NCBI GenBank assembly: GCA_037439425.1
Contig: JBBIWA010000003.1
Coordinates: forward strand, 139,419 to 203,418
Direction of reading: 5' to 3'
DNA: 64,000 bases
Source: JBBIWA01 sp037439425
GTDB taxonomy: Bacteria; Acidobacteriota; Blastocatellia; RBC074
Shown here one piece after another: positions 7,753 through 16,948 of this stretch. The first letter of the stretch is position 1; the number at the start of each line of letters is the position of its first letter. The position numbers were made by a program, and so were the translations under genes. The notes under the pieces are model-generated. The model worked only from the letters and a program-made list of their open reading frames with translations. It did no database searches and was not told the DNA's origin.

Positions 7753-9905
7753 CTCTCTCTCCTCTCTGCGAAGGCAGCCGCGCCCATCACTTCGCCCTGT
7801 GTTGAGACGGGCAGTTTGAGTTCAACCTTCGTTCCCTGACCGGGCGCGCTGCTGATGGTGAGCGAAGCTGCTTCTCCCCAGCGGCTCTTCAACCGCTGCT
7901 CAACATTGCTGAGTCCTACACCGCGCTGGCGCCGCTGCGCCAGTAAACTTTCGCTGATTCCGACTCCACTATCCTGGACTGTGATTCGCAGGAGATTCTC
8001 TTCAGCTTCAAGGCGCGCGCTAATGGTGAGCTCACCGCCATTTTTAGCCGGCGCGATACCGTGTTTGATCGCATTCTCGACCAGCGGTTGAAGAAGAAGA
8101 GGCGGCAGAGGCAGCGCGCGCAAGGAGGGGAGCACTTCGATCTTCACCCGCAGGCGCTCTTCAAATCGGGCGCGCTCAATGGCCAGATAAGATTCGATCA
8201 AGTCAATCTCTTCGCCGAGAGTAATAAACTCTCCGGAAGAGCGTCGCAGCACCGCTCGCAGCAGGTCTGTTAGGCGCATCAAGGTGTCGAGAGCGCGCTC
8301 TGGCGCAGTCTGAATCAAATGGCCGACGGTTGTCAGCGCATTGAAGAGGAAGTGCGGATTGAGCTGCGCTCGCAAAGCGCGCAATTCAGCCTCGGTCGCC
8401 AGCTTACTGATCTCTTGCTCACGCAAACTCCGCGCGAGGCGCTCCTGCATCACCCGCACCGCATCAATTCGTCGGGCCACCATCAAGCCCACTGACTCCA
8501 GCATGGCAATATCATCCGAAAGCAAGCGCCGTCCACCAGCCAGTTCGCCAATCAACAGCAGATAGCGCGGCGGATCTGTCGTCGGTACCAAGACGGTAGC
8601 TGTCGGCACCACCGAAGTCAAAACTTGCTCCTCCTGCGAAAACTCTAGGCAGGTCGCTCCTCCCGCCCGCAATTGATCCTCATCGCTTTCAGGGCGTTGC
8701 GCGAGTGAGCTGAATGCCCCCTCCGAAAATGAACCACGAAGATCGGGAAGCGCACAAAGACCGTCTCTCACTCTTTGTGTGCTTCGTGATCTTCGTGGCT
8801 CATCTTCAATGCTTCTCCCGCGCCTCCCGGACAGCACAAGAGGCCCCTCAGCTTCAGCCGGCCCGGCTTTTATCCAGCGCACCTCGCTGGCTGAGAGCAC
8901 TGGGGCCAGCCGCGCGCACACTCGAGTCAGGATCGTTTCCGGCTCCTCGTTGGCAGCAATGATACGTGCTATCTCGACTCGCAATTCGTTGTAGTCTGTG
9001 CGGCGCAACACCACCACATCTACAAACCAGGCTGCCGCGCGGCGCAAAGCCGGATAGACCAGAGCTGTGCTCATCCAGATCCCAAGCGAGGCTCCCAGCG
9101 CACCACGATCCAGTTGCCCCTGCGCATCGCGAATGAGCAACAGCGGGGCCACAACCAGCACATACAACCCGAAAGCCAGCGCCGCCAGCAGCATCAGCGC
9201 GAGAGTGCGCTTGAGAAAAATATCGGCCAGTGCAAACCGGTAATCCTGATACAGGATAGCCAGCGCCAGCGGCAAAGAGGCATGATGGCCGACCAGTTCG
9301 CTCATCCAGCTCTCAGCTCCACTGTGCCGATGGCTCAGATGCAAGGCCGAAACAGCAAATACCGCCAGCGCCACCGCCCATAAAGCGCGTTGCCAGCCCG
9401 GCTGGCGGCGAGTGTAAAGCGCCAGGATGAGGATCAAAGTGCTGAAGCCGAAAGTGAGCAATTGCAGCGCCAGGCGCGAGGGCACTTCATCAGCTATCCT
9501 GACAGCATAAAAATGCATCAGGGCTGCTGCCGTGCTTAAGCTATAAGCCATGCTCACAATCCACCAAGCGCTGCGCCGCCGCGCCTGCACCGCCCTGGTC
9601 CGCAGCGTGGAATGCACTACCACCGCAGGCAAAAAGCCCAGCGCCGTAAAAGCGGCCGCGCCCGCCAGAGGATAAGGATGGCCAAGCCCCCAATCCTGCA
9701 AGCCATAAATCACCAGTGCGCTTACGTTCCACCACAGCCCGAGAATGGCTGTCGCAAACAGCAGTCGCTGAGCATAAAAGCCCTGCCGCCTGCCCGATTG
9801 CGGTCTTGCTGCGCGCCACACCATCGCAAGTAGCATCGCGTACAGCGCGACGCCCGTCAGAAATCCTAGTAGATGAACCAGGGCGGTGACTTCATTCGGG
9901 TTCAT
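7749..9905 (-). CDS. Sensor histidine kinase, LytS/YehU-type, carrying an in-frame palindromic insertion
   Basis: 718 residues. Seven or so hydrophobic segments (about 5-300) form the membrane sensor. A GAF-like cytoplasmic region (about 320-510) precedes the His_kinase domain of the LytS class: phospho-His in LRAQLNPHFLFNALTT (about 520-535), then LPPLLLQPLVENAIKHG (N box) and the ATPase G boxes DSGVGIS and G-Q-G-T-K. The start has GGAG 8 nt upstream. Between about residues 368 and 392 the protein runs through a 32-nt-arm palindromic repeat (8729-8803) that looks inserted into a variable linker; the core domains are untouched. A family A repeat lies 35 nt upstream of the start codon. Confidence 0.9.
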   Translation of the reverse strand: MNPNEVTALVHLLGFLTGVALYAMLLAMVWRAARPQSGRRQGFYAQRLLFATAILGLWWNVSALVIYGLQDWGLGHPYPLAGAAAFTALGFLPAVVVHSTLRTRAVQARRRSAWWIVSMAYSLSTAAALMHFYAVRIADEVPSRLALQLLTFGFSTLILILALYTRRQPGWQRALWAVALAVFAVSALHLSHRHSGAESWMSELVGHHASLPLALAILYQDYRFALADIFLKRTLALMLLAALAFGLYVLVVAPLLLIRDAQGQLDRGALGASLGIWMSTALVYPALRRAAAWFVDVVVLRRTDYNELRVEIARIIAANEEPETILTRVCARLAPVLSASEVRWIKAGPAEAEGPLVLSGRRGRSIEDEPRRSRSTQRVRDGLCALPDLRGSFSEGAFSSLAQRPESDEDQLRAGGATCLEFSQEEQVLTSVVPTATVLVPTTDPPRYLLLIGELAGGRRLLSDDIAMLESVGLMVARRIDAVRVMQERLARSLREQEISKLATEAELRALRAQLNPHFLFNALTTVGHLIQTAPERALDTLMRLTDLLRAVLRRSSGEFITLGEEIDLIESYLAIERARFEERLRVKIEVLPSLRALPLPPLLLQPLVENAIKHGIAPAKNGGELTISARLEAEENLLRITVQDSGVGISESLLAQRRQRGVGLSNVEQRLKSRWGEAASLTISSAPGQGTKVELKLPVSTQGEVMGAAAFAERRER
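8729..8803. repeat. Family B palindromic repeat inserted in frame in the histidine kinase gene
   Basis: The left arm (8729-8760) begins ATGAACCACGAAGATC and the right arm (8772-8803) ends GATCTTCGTGGCTCAT. The 32-nt arms pair at 28 of 32 positions around an 11-nt loop. The total length of 75 nt is exactly 25 codons, so the reading frame is preserved. The encoded segment is rich in Arg/Ser/Asp and unlike the surrounding GAF-like sequence. Confidence 0.8.
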
Positions 9906-9939
9906 AGTTGTTCTCCACCCGGTTTCTCCTTAGAAAAAC

Positions 9940-10070
9940 CCCGGGCAGGCACGCATCCTTGCGTGCCTGTCTTGGTTAAGCGAGCCATTACCCCAGAGCG
10001 AGCACGCTAGAAGCGTGCGTACCCAGGTTATTTCCCCCGCCTCGTCCGTGACGACCTGAAAGACTCCTGG
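9940..10070 (+). repeat. Family A palindromic repeat, copy 2, with tail
   Basis: The 88-nt core runs from 9940 to 10027 with imperfect terminal repeats (CCCGGGCAGGCACGC / GCGTGCGTACCCAGG). Internal hairpins are GGCACGC-atcctt-GCGTGCC and GCACGC-tagaa-GCGTGC. The tail carries TCGTC-CGT-GACGA. It sits in the leader/promoter region of the histidine kinase gene. From 10071 to 10332 I see no further gene or repeat. Confidence 0.8.
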
Positions 10071-10332
10071 CTATAGGCGCACTCCCTCTTGAGTCAGAAC
10101 AGAATCCATAGCCGGAGCTATTGCTCCAGCAATCTACCACGATTTCTCACTGAGAGTCTAAAGCTATCTGTGGGCAAGCAGCGGCCTCCAACAAAATGTG
10201 TACCAATTCCCCCAAGCAGTGGGTGGATCGTTCAGGCCTGTCCTTACCCCAATCTCTTCGCGAAATGCTACCTCAGGTCCTGCTGCACACTACTTGCTGC
10301 CGTAGCCTGAATTGGCTACTATCATCTGGACG

Positions 10333-11166
10333 ATGAAGCAGACAGCGAGCAGAACAACCAGGGACGCTAAAGAGCTGGCTTATCTCTACGATCTCTTCGT
10401 GACGCCGATCTGGCGCGAAGCCTTCGACCAGATTGTGGATCAAGAGGTCAAGTTGCCCAAAGGGGGGAAGATCCTCGATGCCGGATGCGGCACGGGTGGT
10501 TACGCCATCGCACTCTCAGCCAAGCTAGGAGCAAAAGCTGAAGTGGTAGGGATAGATAGTTGTGCCGAGCGATTAGAACTGGCGCGCGCGAAAGCCTCCG
10601 TGCATAAACTATCAAATCTCACCTTTACGCAAGGCTCAATGTCAGCCCTCGGTTGCGCCGACGAGGAGTTCGATCTAGTCATCGGAGACGTTTCCCTGTT
10701 GGGGCCAGAAGAGATTCAGCCAGCGTTGGCCGAACTGGTTCGCGTTGCCAGACCGGGCGCGACTGTTGCGCTGAAGCTCTCTACGCGCGGCAGCTTCGAT
10801 GAATTCTTCTCCATCTACTGGGAAGCACTGCACGATCTCGGCCTGGAGGAATTAACCCCTCAGCTTGAGGAGTTGATTACTGAACGGCTGACCGTCTCAC
10901 AGGTTGAAGAACTGGCCGCTCAGGCCGGGCTAAAACACGTGCGCAGCGTGACCCGAAAAGAACGTTTTGATTCTCAGGATGCCCAAACGTTTCTCACTTC
11001 TCCACTGATTGAAGATTACTTCCTCCATCACTGGCTGCAAATTCTCCCCGATCAGCCGACCAGGGAACGGGTTCGTGCCGCCTTGGCCAAGATTATTGAC
11101 GAAGAACGCCACCAGATGGATTTCGATGTCTCAATCAAAGCCACTCTGCTCATCGGGAAGAAGTAA
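10333..11166 (+). CDS. Class I SAM-dependent methyltransferase
   Basis: 277 residues from the ATG at 10333; a TTG 21 nt upstream is in frame but less likely. The Rossmann-fold signature is clear: motif I ILDAGCGTGGYA (about residues 46-57), motif II acidic residue in VVGIDSC, and the post-I loops (FTQGSMSALGCADEEFDLVIGD). N-terminal LYDLFVTPIWREAFDQ is typical of the Methyltransf_11/25 group. The C-terminal 110 residues are helical and not assigned. The substrate cannot be deduced; the gene stands alone between the two-component pair and the FHA gene, with no clear operon partner. Confidence 0.85.
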   Translation: MKQTASRTTRDAKELAYLYDLFVTPIWREAFDQIVDQEVKLPKGGKILDAGCGTGGYAIALSAKLGAKAEVVGIDSCAERLELARAKASVHKLSNLTFTQGSMSALGCADEEFDLVIGDVSLLGPEEIQPALAELVRVARPGATVALKLSTRGSFDEFFSIYWEALHDLGLEELTPQLEELITERLTVSQVEELAAQAGLKHVRSVTRKERFDSQDAQTFLTSPLIEDYFLHHWLQILPDQPTRERVRAALAKIIDEERHQMDFDVSIKATLLIGKK

Positions 11167-11335
11167 CTAGCGGCTTGATCCAGAGCAGTCGCCTGCAGGT
11201 GGGAGAGCCGGAAGCGCTTGCGGTCAGATGAAAAATCGTTTCTGTTCTCTGCGACGGTTGCATTATACTTGGGCCTGCGCCCTACCCCGGACTGTCAATC
11301 GCAGCGGTTGATCATTATTCCCCTGGGAGGACTTT

Positions 11336-12340
11336 ATGATTTGTCCTGTATGCCGGAGCCAGAATCTGGAGACCGCAAAATTCTGTGGCAACTGCGGAAG
11401 CCCCTTTCCACGTACTTCTCAGCCTTCGCCATCTCTCGTTAATTGCGACCGGGGGCATGTCTACAGCGCGGTTTATGATCGTTGCCCATATTGCCCTCAG
11501 ACTGGTCAAACTGTGTCCCAGGCTGATTTTGCCACGCGCATCGAGACGGCAATTGAGGTGCCAGGAGAGACTTGCTCCACCAGCAGTGCATCACCTCCGT
11601 CTTCAGCCGGTACCGAGCAGATGCGGCGCGATTACGCTACCCGGATTGATACGGCTGAAACTGGAGTCGAATCGCCTCCCGGTAGCCAGCCCTCGTTTCC
11701 TGCTTATGGTGAACAGCCACGGCGCGATTATGCCACGGTGGTAGAGCCGATGGCCAACAGCGAGGGCGCCGAGCCTATCACTTTCGCTCCCAATCCTGCG
11801 GCCAGCAGCTCTGTAGAACCTATTGCGGTCGTGCCAGCTCTGGGAGAGTCTTCAACCAGGGTTGCTAACCAACCCGCCCCTGAAACTGCTGTTCCAGCGC
11901 CACCCCCACTACCCTCAGGCCGTCAAGACTCTTCTCTTGCTGCTCGCCTGACTTCTGACAAAGAGGCCAAGGATCGCCGCACCATCGTGGTGCCTGACGT
12001 GGAGGCCCCCCTGGCCAATCCGACTCAAGGGAGATTGATTGGCTGGGTGGTGACCTTTTATCGGGATCCCAACGGCGAAGATTTTCGTCTACAAGCCGGG
12101 CGCAACATCCTGGGGGCCAGCCCGAACTGCGATATCGTCATTGATGACGAGGCCGTCAGTGGGCTGCACGCCAGCATCATCTACCGCCACGGTCGTTGCT
12201 ACATTAAGGATGAGCTGTCAACCAATGGCACCTTCGTCAATGGCGTGGAGATTGAGGAACCGCGCCCACTGCAGAATTACGATGAGATTCGCATCGGCAA
12301 TGTGAGCCTGACCTTTGTGGCGTTCGAACCAGCCGCCTAG
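11336..12340 (+). CDS. FHA-domain protein with two N-terminal zinc-ribbon motifs
   Basis: 334 residues, ATG 6 nt after GGGAGGA. An N-terminal zinc ribbon has Cys3, Cys6, Cys17 and Cys20; a second metal site candidate is Cys37/His41/Cys50/Cys53. A low-complexity Ser/Pro/Glu-rich linker (about 55-235) contains repeated motifs DFATRIE, DYATRID and DYATVVE plus RRTIVVPD, plausible phospho-Thr sites. A C-terminal FHA domain (about 245-330) has NILGASPNCDIVIDD, SGLHASI and STNGTFVNG, the phosphopeptide-binding signature. The PP2C gene starts 24 nt downstream, so the pair probably reads and erases Ser/Thr phosphorylation. Which kinase modifies it is not shown by the sequence. Confidence 0.9.
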   Translation: MICPVCRSQNLETAKFCGNCGSPFPRTSQPSPSLVNCDRGHVYSAVYDRCPYCPQTGQTVSQADFATRIETAIEVPGETCSTSSASPPSSAGTEQMRRDYATRIDTAETGVESPPGSQPSFPAYGEQPRRDYATVVEPMANSEGAEPITFAPNPAASSSVEPIAVVPALGESSTRVANQPAPETAVPAPPPLPSGRQDSSLAARLTSDKEAKDRRTIVVPDVEAPLANPTQGRLIGWVVTFYRDPNGEDFRLQAGRNILGASPNCDIVIDDEAVSGLHASIIYRHGRCYIKDELSTNGTFVNGVEIEEPRPLQNYDEIRIGNVSLTFVAFEPAA

Positions 12341-12363
12341 TCAACCGGAAGCAACGATCGGTT

Positions 12364-13116
12364 ATGCATCGAAATATCATCATTGCCAGCCGCACTGACA
12401 CGGGGCTAGAGCGCACAGAGAACCAAGATGCCTGCGGCTGCTGGTATGAGGAGAGCAGTGATACCTATTTGCTGGTTGTCGCTGATGGGATGGGCGGCGC
12501 AGCTTGTGGGGCGGTCGCCAGTCAGCTTGCCGTTCAGGTCATTTACGAGCGCTTCTTCAGTATTGCTGAAAGGCAACTTCCCTGCGCCGAACGTCTCGCT
12601 CGCGCCATTTGTGCCGCCAATGCCGTGATTCACCAACGAGCTGAAAAAGAGTGGCGCTGTCATGGGATGGGTTCGACCTGCGCCGTTTTAGCTGTCATAC
12701 CGAGTGTCAAACGGGCCTACCTCGCGCACGTGGGTGACAGCCGCATTTATCTGATTCGGGATAACCGCATCGCCCGCCTGACCAGGGACCATTCGCGCGT
12801 CCAACGCCTGCTTGATGACGGGCTGATCACTGAAGAAGAGGCGATGAACCATCCCGACAGCAATCTACTCGAACGTTCGCTTGGCCATCGCGCCACAGTT
12901 CTTCCTGAGGTGAGGTCGGAGCCGATTGAAATTTCCAGCGGCGATATCTTTGTGGTTTGCACTGACGGTTTGACCTCGCTCGTCCGCGACGAAGAGATTT
13001 TTGAGCTCGCCCGCCAGTACCCGCCCCAACCTGCCTGCGATGCCTTGATTGCTCTGGCCAACGAACGCAGCGGGCCTGATAATATCACCGTCCAAATTAT
13101 GCAGATTGCAGGTTGA
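12364..13116 (+). CDS. PP2C-family Ser/Thr protein phosphatase
   Basis: 250 residues, the length of a minimal bacterial Stp/PrpC enzyme. Metal-binding and catalytic motifs are in order: R-T-D-x-G-x-x-R-x-x-N-Q-D (10-22), VVADGMGG (about 38-45), HVGDSRIYLI (about 121-130), TRDHS, VVCTDGLTSL (about 196-205) and GPDNITVQI near the C-terminus. It lacks membrane segments and is cytoplasmic. It is directly downstream of the FHA gene in the same direction and probably co-transcribed; it likely dephosphorylates kinase or FHA targets. Confidence 0.94.
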   Translation: MHRNIIIASRTDTGLERTENQDACGCWYEESSDTYLLVVADGMGGAACGAVASQLAVQVIYERFFSIAERQLPCAERLARAICAANAVIHQRAEKEWRCHGMGSTCAVLAVIPSVKRAYLAHVGDSRIYLIRDNRIARLTRDHSRVQRLLDDGLITEEEAMNHPDSNLLERSLGHRATVLPEVRSEPIEISSGDIFVVCTDGLTSLVRDEEIFELARQYPPQPACDALIALANERSGPDNITVQIMQIAG

Positions 13117-13177
13117 GCCACCAGGAACGGCCACTAACTGAGGAGCATATTGACCAGCCAGTGCTCCACGATCCGCG

Positions 13178-13804
13178 ATGCTCAAACTTCTCATTGGCAC
13201 GACGAACGAAGGAAAGTTAGCTGAGATTACGGCCTTGCTCGGCGGGCTGCCGTGCAAAGTGATGGGGCTGGTGGACTATCCCCAACCTTTACCGCCGATA
13301 GCCGAAACCGGCTCCACATGCGCCGAAAACGCCCTGCTCAAAGCTGAGCATTATTATCAGCTCACCGGCTTGCTGACACTGGCCGATGATTCCGGCTTGA
13401 TGGTTGATGCGCTCGGCGGCGCGCCGGGCATCTATTCAGCGCGATATGCCGGCGCAGAGGCGAGCGATGCAGAGCGCAATGCCAGCTTGCTCGATGAAAT
13501 GAAGAAGGTGCCTGAGGCTGAGCGCACGGCTCGCTTCATCTGCAGCATCGCGCTAGTTGGGCCGCAACTGAAGCGCGTTTTTGAAGGTCGCTGCGAAGGA
13601 ATGATCGCTCGCGCGCCGCGCGGCCAGTATGGATTTGGCTACGATCCGATCTTTATTGATGCTGAGCTGGGCCGCACCTTTGCCGAGATGACGCGGGAAG
13701 AGAAAGCCGTGCGCAGTCACCGAGGGAAGGCGCTGACAGCAGTGCGAGACTTTCTTCAAGAGTGGCTGGCTGAAAGGCTGAAGGATATGCCGGGGAGCCA
13801 GTAG
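13178..13804 (+). CDS. rdgB: XTP/dITP diphosphatase (non-canonical purine NTP pyrophosphatase)
   Basis: 208 residues, the normal length of the RdgB/HAM1 family. It hydrolyses dITP, ITP and XTP to monophosphates and pyrophosphate and so keeps deaminated purines out of nucleic acids. The signature motifs are LLIGTTNEGKLAEI (3-16), ADDSGLMVDALGGAPGIYS (about 68-86), SARYAG, and FGYDPIF with the late S-H-R-G-K-A motif. It follows the PP2C gene by 61 nt on the same strand and may belong to the same transcript. Confidence 0.96.
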   Translation: MLKLLIGTTNEGKLAEITALLGGLPCKVMGLVDYPQPLPPIAETGSTCAENALLKAEHYYQLTGLLTLADDSGLMVDALGGAPGIYSARYAGAEASDAERNASLLDEMKKVPEAERTARFICSIALVGPQLKRVFEGRCEGMIARAPRGQYGFGYDPIFIDAELGRTFAEMTREEKAVRSHRGKALTAVRDFLQEWLAERLKDMPGSQ

Positions 13805-13956
13805 GACGCTCCCCGCCCCCCGGACCGTGGAAGCTGCGTGGAGCGGTCCAGGGCCTGGTTAACTATACCGAAACCGGGCATAGATTGAGCTTTTGAGCAA
13901 CCTCTGGCAGGTTTGTTTTGAAGTTGAAGTAAAAACAATCAACCAGAGGCGCTCAT

Positions 13957-14467
13957 ATGATCAAGATAGAATTCAGCGAAGAAGAAATCAAAGCTTTGCA
14001 TTACGAACGTTTTCACCATCCTCATCCGCGCGTGCAGATGAAGATGGAGGGCGGTTTATCTCAAGAGCCAGAAACTGTCACATCAAGAGATCGGTCGCTT
14101 GACTGGCATTACCGGCTACACGCTGCGCTCTTATCTGTGCGATTACCAAGAGAGCGGCATTGAGCGGCTCAAGCAACTGAACTTCTATCAGCCACAGAGC
14201 CAACCGATGGAGCATCGCGAGAGCCTCGAAGAATATTTCAAAGCAAATCCGCCCGCCACGATCCAGCAGGCGCGCCGTGTGATTGCCGAGCAAACCGGCA
14301 TCGAACGTTCACCGACCCGGGTTCGAGGTTTTCTGCTCCACCTCGGTTTGAAGTGTCGCAAAGTTGGCATGATTTCGGCTAAAGCCGATCTCGAGAAACA
14401 AGCTCCAGAGTTCCTTGAGCAAGAATTGGAGCCGCGCCTGGAAGAGGCCCAAAGGGGCGAGTGCTGA
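13957..14467 (+). pseudogene. IS630-type transposase remnant, frameshifted and truncated
   Basis: The first frame from 13957 gives MIKIEFSEEEIKALHYERF and HPHPRVQMKME, the usual start of a transposase helix-turn-helix domain. One extra G near 14047-14050 (ATGGAGGGCGGTTT instead of ATGGAGGCGGTTT) shifts the frame. The next frame then continues sensibly through LSHQEIGRLTGITGYTLR, the second helix-turn-helix and PTRVRGFLLHLGLKCRKVG, and ends at TGA 14465-14467 just after LEEAQRG. The whole DDE catalytic domain is missing. No terminal inverted repeats or target duplication could be identified. It is a dead fragment next to the GMC oxidoreductase gene. Confidence 0.8.
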
Positions 14468-14603
14468 AGCGGAACCAAAGTTTGGTACCCTTGATCAGCC
14501 GCAAAGCTGTGTGTTAGGTTGCGGGCGTTACACATCGCAGTTCTGCCATTAAACTTGATCAGCCGGTCGCTACTGCTCCTATTACTGTTTCGGCGGAGGC
14601 AAC

Positions 14604-16316
14604 ATGCAAAGGCGAAAACTCCAAAGAGTCTATGATGCGATTATCATCGGTTCTGGCGCTTCGGGTGGGATGGCAGCTAAAGAGCTCACGGAACGTGGCC
14701 TAGAAGTGCTGGTGCTCGAAGCCGGCCCGCCGGTGGATCCCAAACGCGATTTCACCACGCACCGCTGGCCTTATGAGATGATGTACCGCGGCTTTGGCCC
14801 CCCTGGTTGGAAACAGAATGAGCAGTGGATGCAAGACACAGCCTCGGCTTACAGTCGCCACTTCTACGTCAAAGATACGGAGCATCCTTACACGACTGAT
14901 CCAGGTAAGCCGTTTCTGTGGGTGCGTGCGCGCATCGTCGGGGGCAAAACATTGCATTGGGGACGGCTTTCGTGGCGACTCTCAGACCTCGACTTCAAAG
15001 CGGCTAGCCACGACGGCTTCGATGTGGATTGGCCGATTGAGTATCAAGACATTGCGCCGTATTACGACAAGGCTGAAGAGTTCATCGGCGTCAGCGGCAA
15101 TCTGGATGGGTTGCCGCATCAACCTGATGGCAAGTTTCTGCCGCCGATGAGGCTGACTTGCGGTGAGCAATTATTGAAGAAAGGATCTGAGAAGACTGGG
15201 CGGCCAGCGATTGTTATGCGTGTGGCGATGCTGACAGCGGTCAAGCCGCACCATCAAAAGTACGGGCGCGCAGTTTGCCATTACTGCGGCCACTGCGGCG
15301 ATGGCTGCGACGTCGGTGCGATGTTTAGCTCCGTTGCTGCTACATTGCCTGTGGCAGCGGCTACGGGGCGACTGACGCTCCGGCCCAATTCCATCGTGCG
15401 CCACATCATCGTGGACCCAAACACGGGCAAGGCCAAAGGTGTTTCGGTGGTTGATCGCGTGACGTATCAGGAGCTGGAATTTTTCGGCAGAGTGATCGTC
15501 GTCGCAGCTTCGACGCTTGAATCTACACGTATTCTGCTCAACTCCAAGTCGCGCCAGTATCCGAATGGGCTGGGCAACTCATCGGGCGTGCTGGGCCATT
15601 ACCTGGTGGATCACTTCGGCGGCATCGGGGCGTCGGGCTACTTCCACGTTCTGGCCGGGCGGGAACCAGAAAATGAAGATGGCAAAGCGGCCGGTCTGTT
15701 CATACCGCGTTTTCGTAACCTCAACAAAGAGACGCGCCATCCAAAGTTCATTCGCGGCTACGGTTTTGAATGCAGTACAGGAGCACGAATGTTTCCGGGC
15801 ATGGCCAAAAGTCTTCCCGGCTTCGGCTCGGAATTCAAACGCCAGGTGCGGCGCTATTACACCACACCGGTCTGGATGACGACGCGCGCGGCGATGCTCT
15901 CGCGCTTTGAAAACTACGTTGAGATTGATCCCGATGGTGTGGTTGATGCTTGGGGCATTCCAGTGCTCAGGATTCACATTCAGCATTCGGACAATGAGCG
16001 CGAGATGGCCAAGGACGCAGCGGAAACGAGCGAAGAGATTTTACGCGCCGCCGGAGCCGAAGTGGTCTCGACCGGTGGCCGAATCACCGCACCGGGTCGC
16101 ATCATTCATGAACTTGGTACGGCGCGCATGGGCAATGACCCGAAGACTTCGGTGCTCAACAAGTTCAACCAGATGCACGATGTCAAAAATGTCTTCGTCA
16201 CTGACGGCGCAGCCTTCGTTGGCTCAGCCAATCAAAATCCGACATTGACCATCCTGGCCTTGACGATCCGCGCTTGCGAATATCTGGTTGAGGAATACAA
16301 ACGAGGAAACTTGTGA
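14604..16316 (+). CDS. GMC-family FAD-dependent oxidoreductase
   Basis: 570 residues. The ADP-binding Rossmann motif GSGASGGMAAKEL is at 16-28, with VLVLEAG at about 35-41. The GMC C-terminal domain ends with HELGTARMG (active-site His region), VFVTDGAAFVGSANQNPTLT and a final helix. A Cys cluster C225-x2-C228-x2-C231-x3-C235 in the middle recalls the iron-sulfur site of membrane-linked sugar or polyol dehydrogenases, so the electron acceptor may not be oxygen (inference). There is no signal peptide. A good ribosome site (CGGAGG) lies 5 nt before the ATG. The next gene starts 18 nt downstream and probably encodes its partner. Confidence 0.9.
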   Translation: MQRRKLQRVYDAIIIGSGASGGMAAKELTERGLEVLVLEAGPPVDPKRDFTTHRWPYEMMYRGFGPPGWKQNEQWMQDTASAYSRHFYVKDTEHPYTTDPGKPFLWVRARIVGGKTLHWGRLSWRLSDLDFKAASHDGFDVDWPIEYQDIAPYYDKAEEFIGVSGNLDGLPHQPDGKFLPPMRLTCGEQLLKKGSEKTGRPAIVMRVAMLTAVKPHHQKYGRAVCHYCGHCGDGCDVGAMFSSVAATLPVAAATGRLTLRPNSIVRHIIVDPNTGKAKGVSVVDRVTYQELEFFGRVIVVAASTLESTRILLNSKSRQYPNGLGNSSGVLGHYLVDHFGGIGASGYFHVLAGREPENEDGKAAGLFIPRFRNLNKETRHPKFIRGYGFECSTGARMFPGMAKSLPGFGSEFKRQVRRYYTTPVWMTTRAAMLSRFENYVEIDPDGVVDAWGIPVLRIHIQHSDNEREMAKDAAETSEEILRAAGAEVVSTGGRITAPGRIIHELGTARMGNDPKTSVLNKFNQMHDVKNVFVTDGAAFVGSANQNPTLTILALTIRACEYLVEEYKRGNL

Positions 16317-16334
16317 GGTGAGGAGGTCAGGAAG

Positions 16335-16919
16335 ATGCAAAGATCAGCTCAGAGCGCGCGTACCGCTGCTGCTCCATCACCTGCAACCAAACTTTACTCA
16401 ATCGCCGGTCTGTTGCGCGGGCGAGAGTTCAAGGGCAAATTTCAAGCCCGAGGCGTCAAGTATCAATTCGCGTTCGCTCCCGCGTCAGCCACTATCTCCG
16501 GCGGCAAGCTTGAATTCACTGGCAGCTTGAGCGTGAGCACTACGCACGGGCGAAAGCGGCAGGCCGATGATGTTCGCGCTACGCTCGCTGCCACGCAGGG
16601 CGGCATTGGTACTGCGCCAGTGAGAAAACAATCGGCCGAGCTAGTCAGCTCTGATCTGCCAGCCACTGAATCAAGCGGGCCGTTGAGTTTTGTCGGAGTG
16701 ATGTATCTGCGCCTATCGCCGCTGGAGGGGCGCGCGCTTGGCATCCCGATTGATGTGAGCAGCGTGCAGCTCAATGCGCGCCTGGCCCCTACCAGCGAGC
16801 TTGAGCGCCAGTTGCAGTGGTTATTTTCAGCAGCAGTGGAGGCAATCTATGGTGAGCGTCCGAACGAGAGGGCTGCAGCCGAATATATCGAAGAGATCAA
16901 TCGCTGGCTGAAGGCGTAA
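16335..16919 (+). CDS. Hypothetical protein, probable partner of the GMC oxidoreductase
   Basis: 194 residues, with a strong ribosome site (GAGGAGGTCAGGAAG) directly before the ATG. There is no signal peptide or membrane helix. A beta-rich N-terminal two-thirds contains KFQARGVKYQFAFAPASATI and FTGSLSVSTTHGRKRQADDV; a helical C-terminus ends AAAEYIEEINRWLKA. I do not recognise a family. Its 18-nt distance from the GMC gene and shared direction suggest a common operon and perhaps an accessory subunit, as small second subunits accompany several GMC dehydrogenases; this is only context. Confidence 0.7.
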   Translation: MQRSAQSARTAAAPSPATKLYSIAGLLRGREFKGKFQARGVKYQFAFAPASATISGGKLEFTGSLSVSTTHGRKRQADDVRATLAATQGGIGTAPVRKQSAELVSSDLPATESSGPLSFVGVMYLRLSPLEGRALGIPIDVSSVQLNARLAPTSELERQLQWLFSAAVEAIYGERPNERAAAEYIEEINRWLKA

Positions 16920-16948
16920 CTAGATGAGCTATCTCTGGCCACTGCCCA

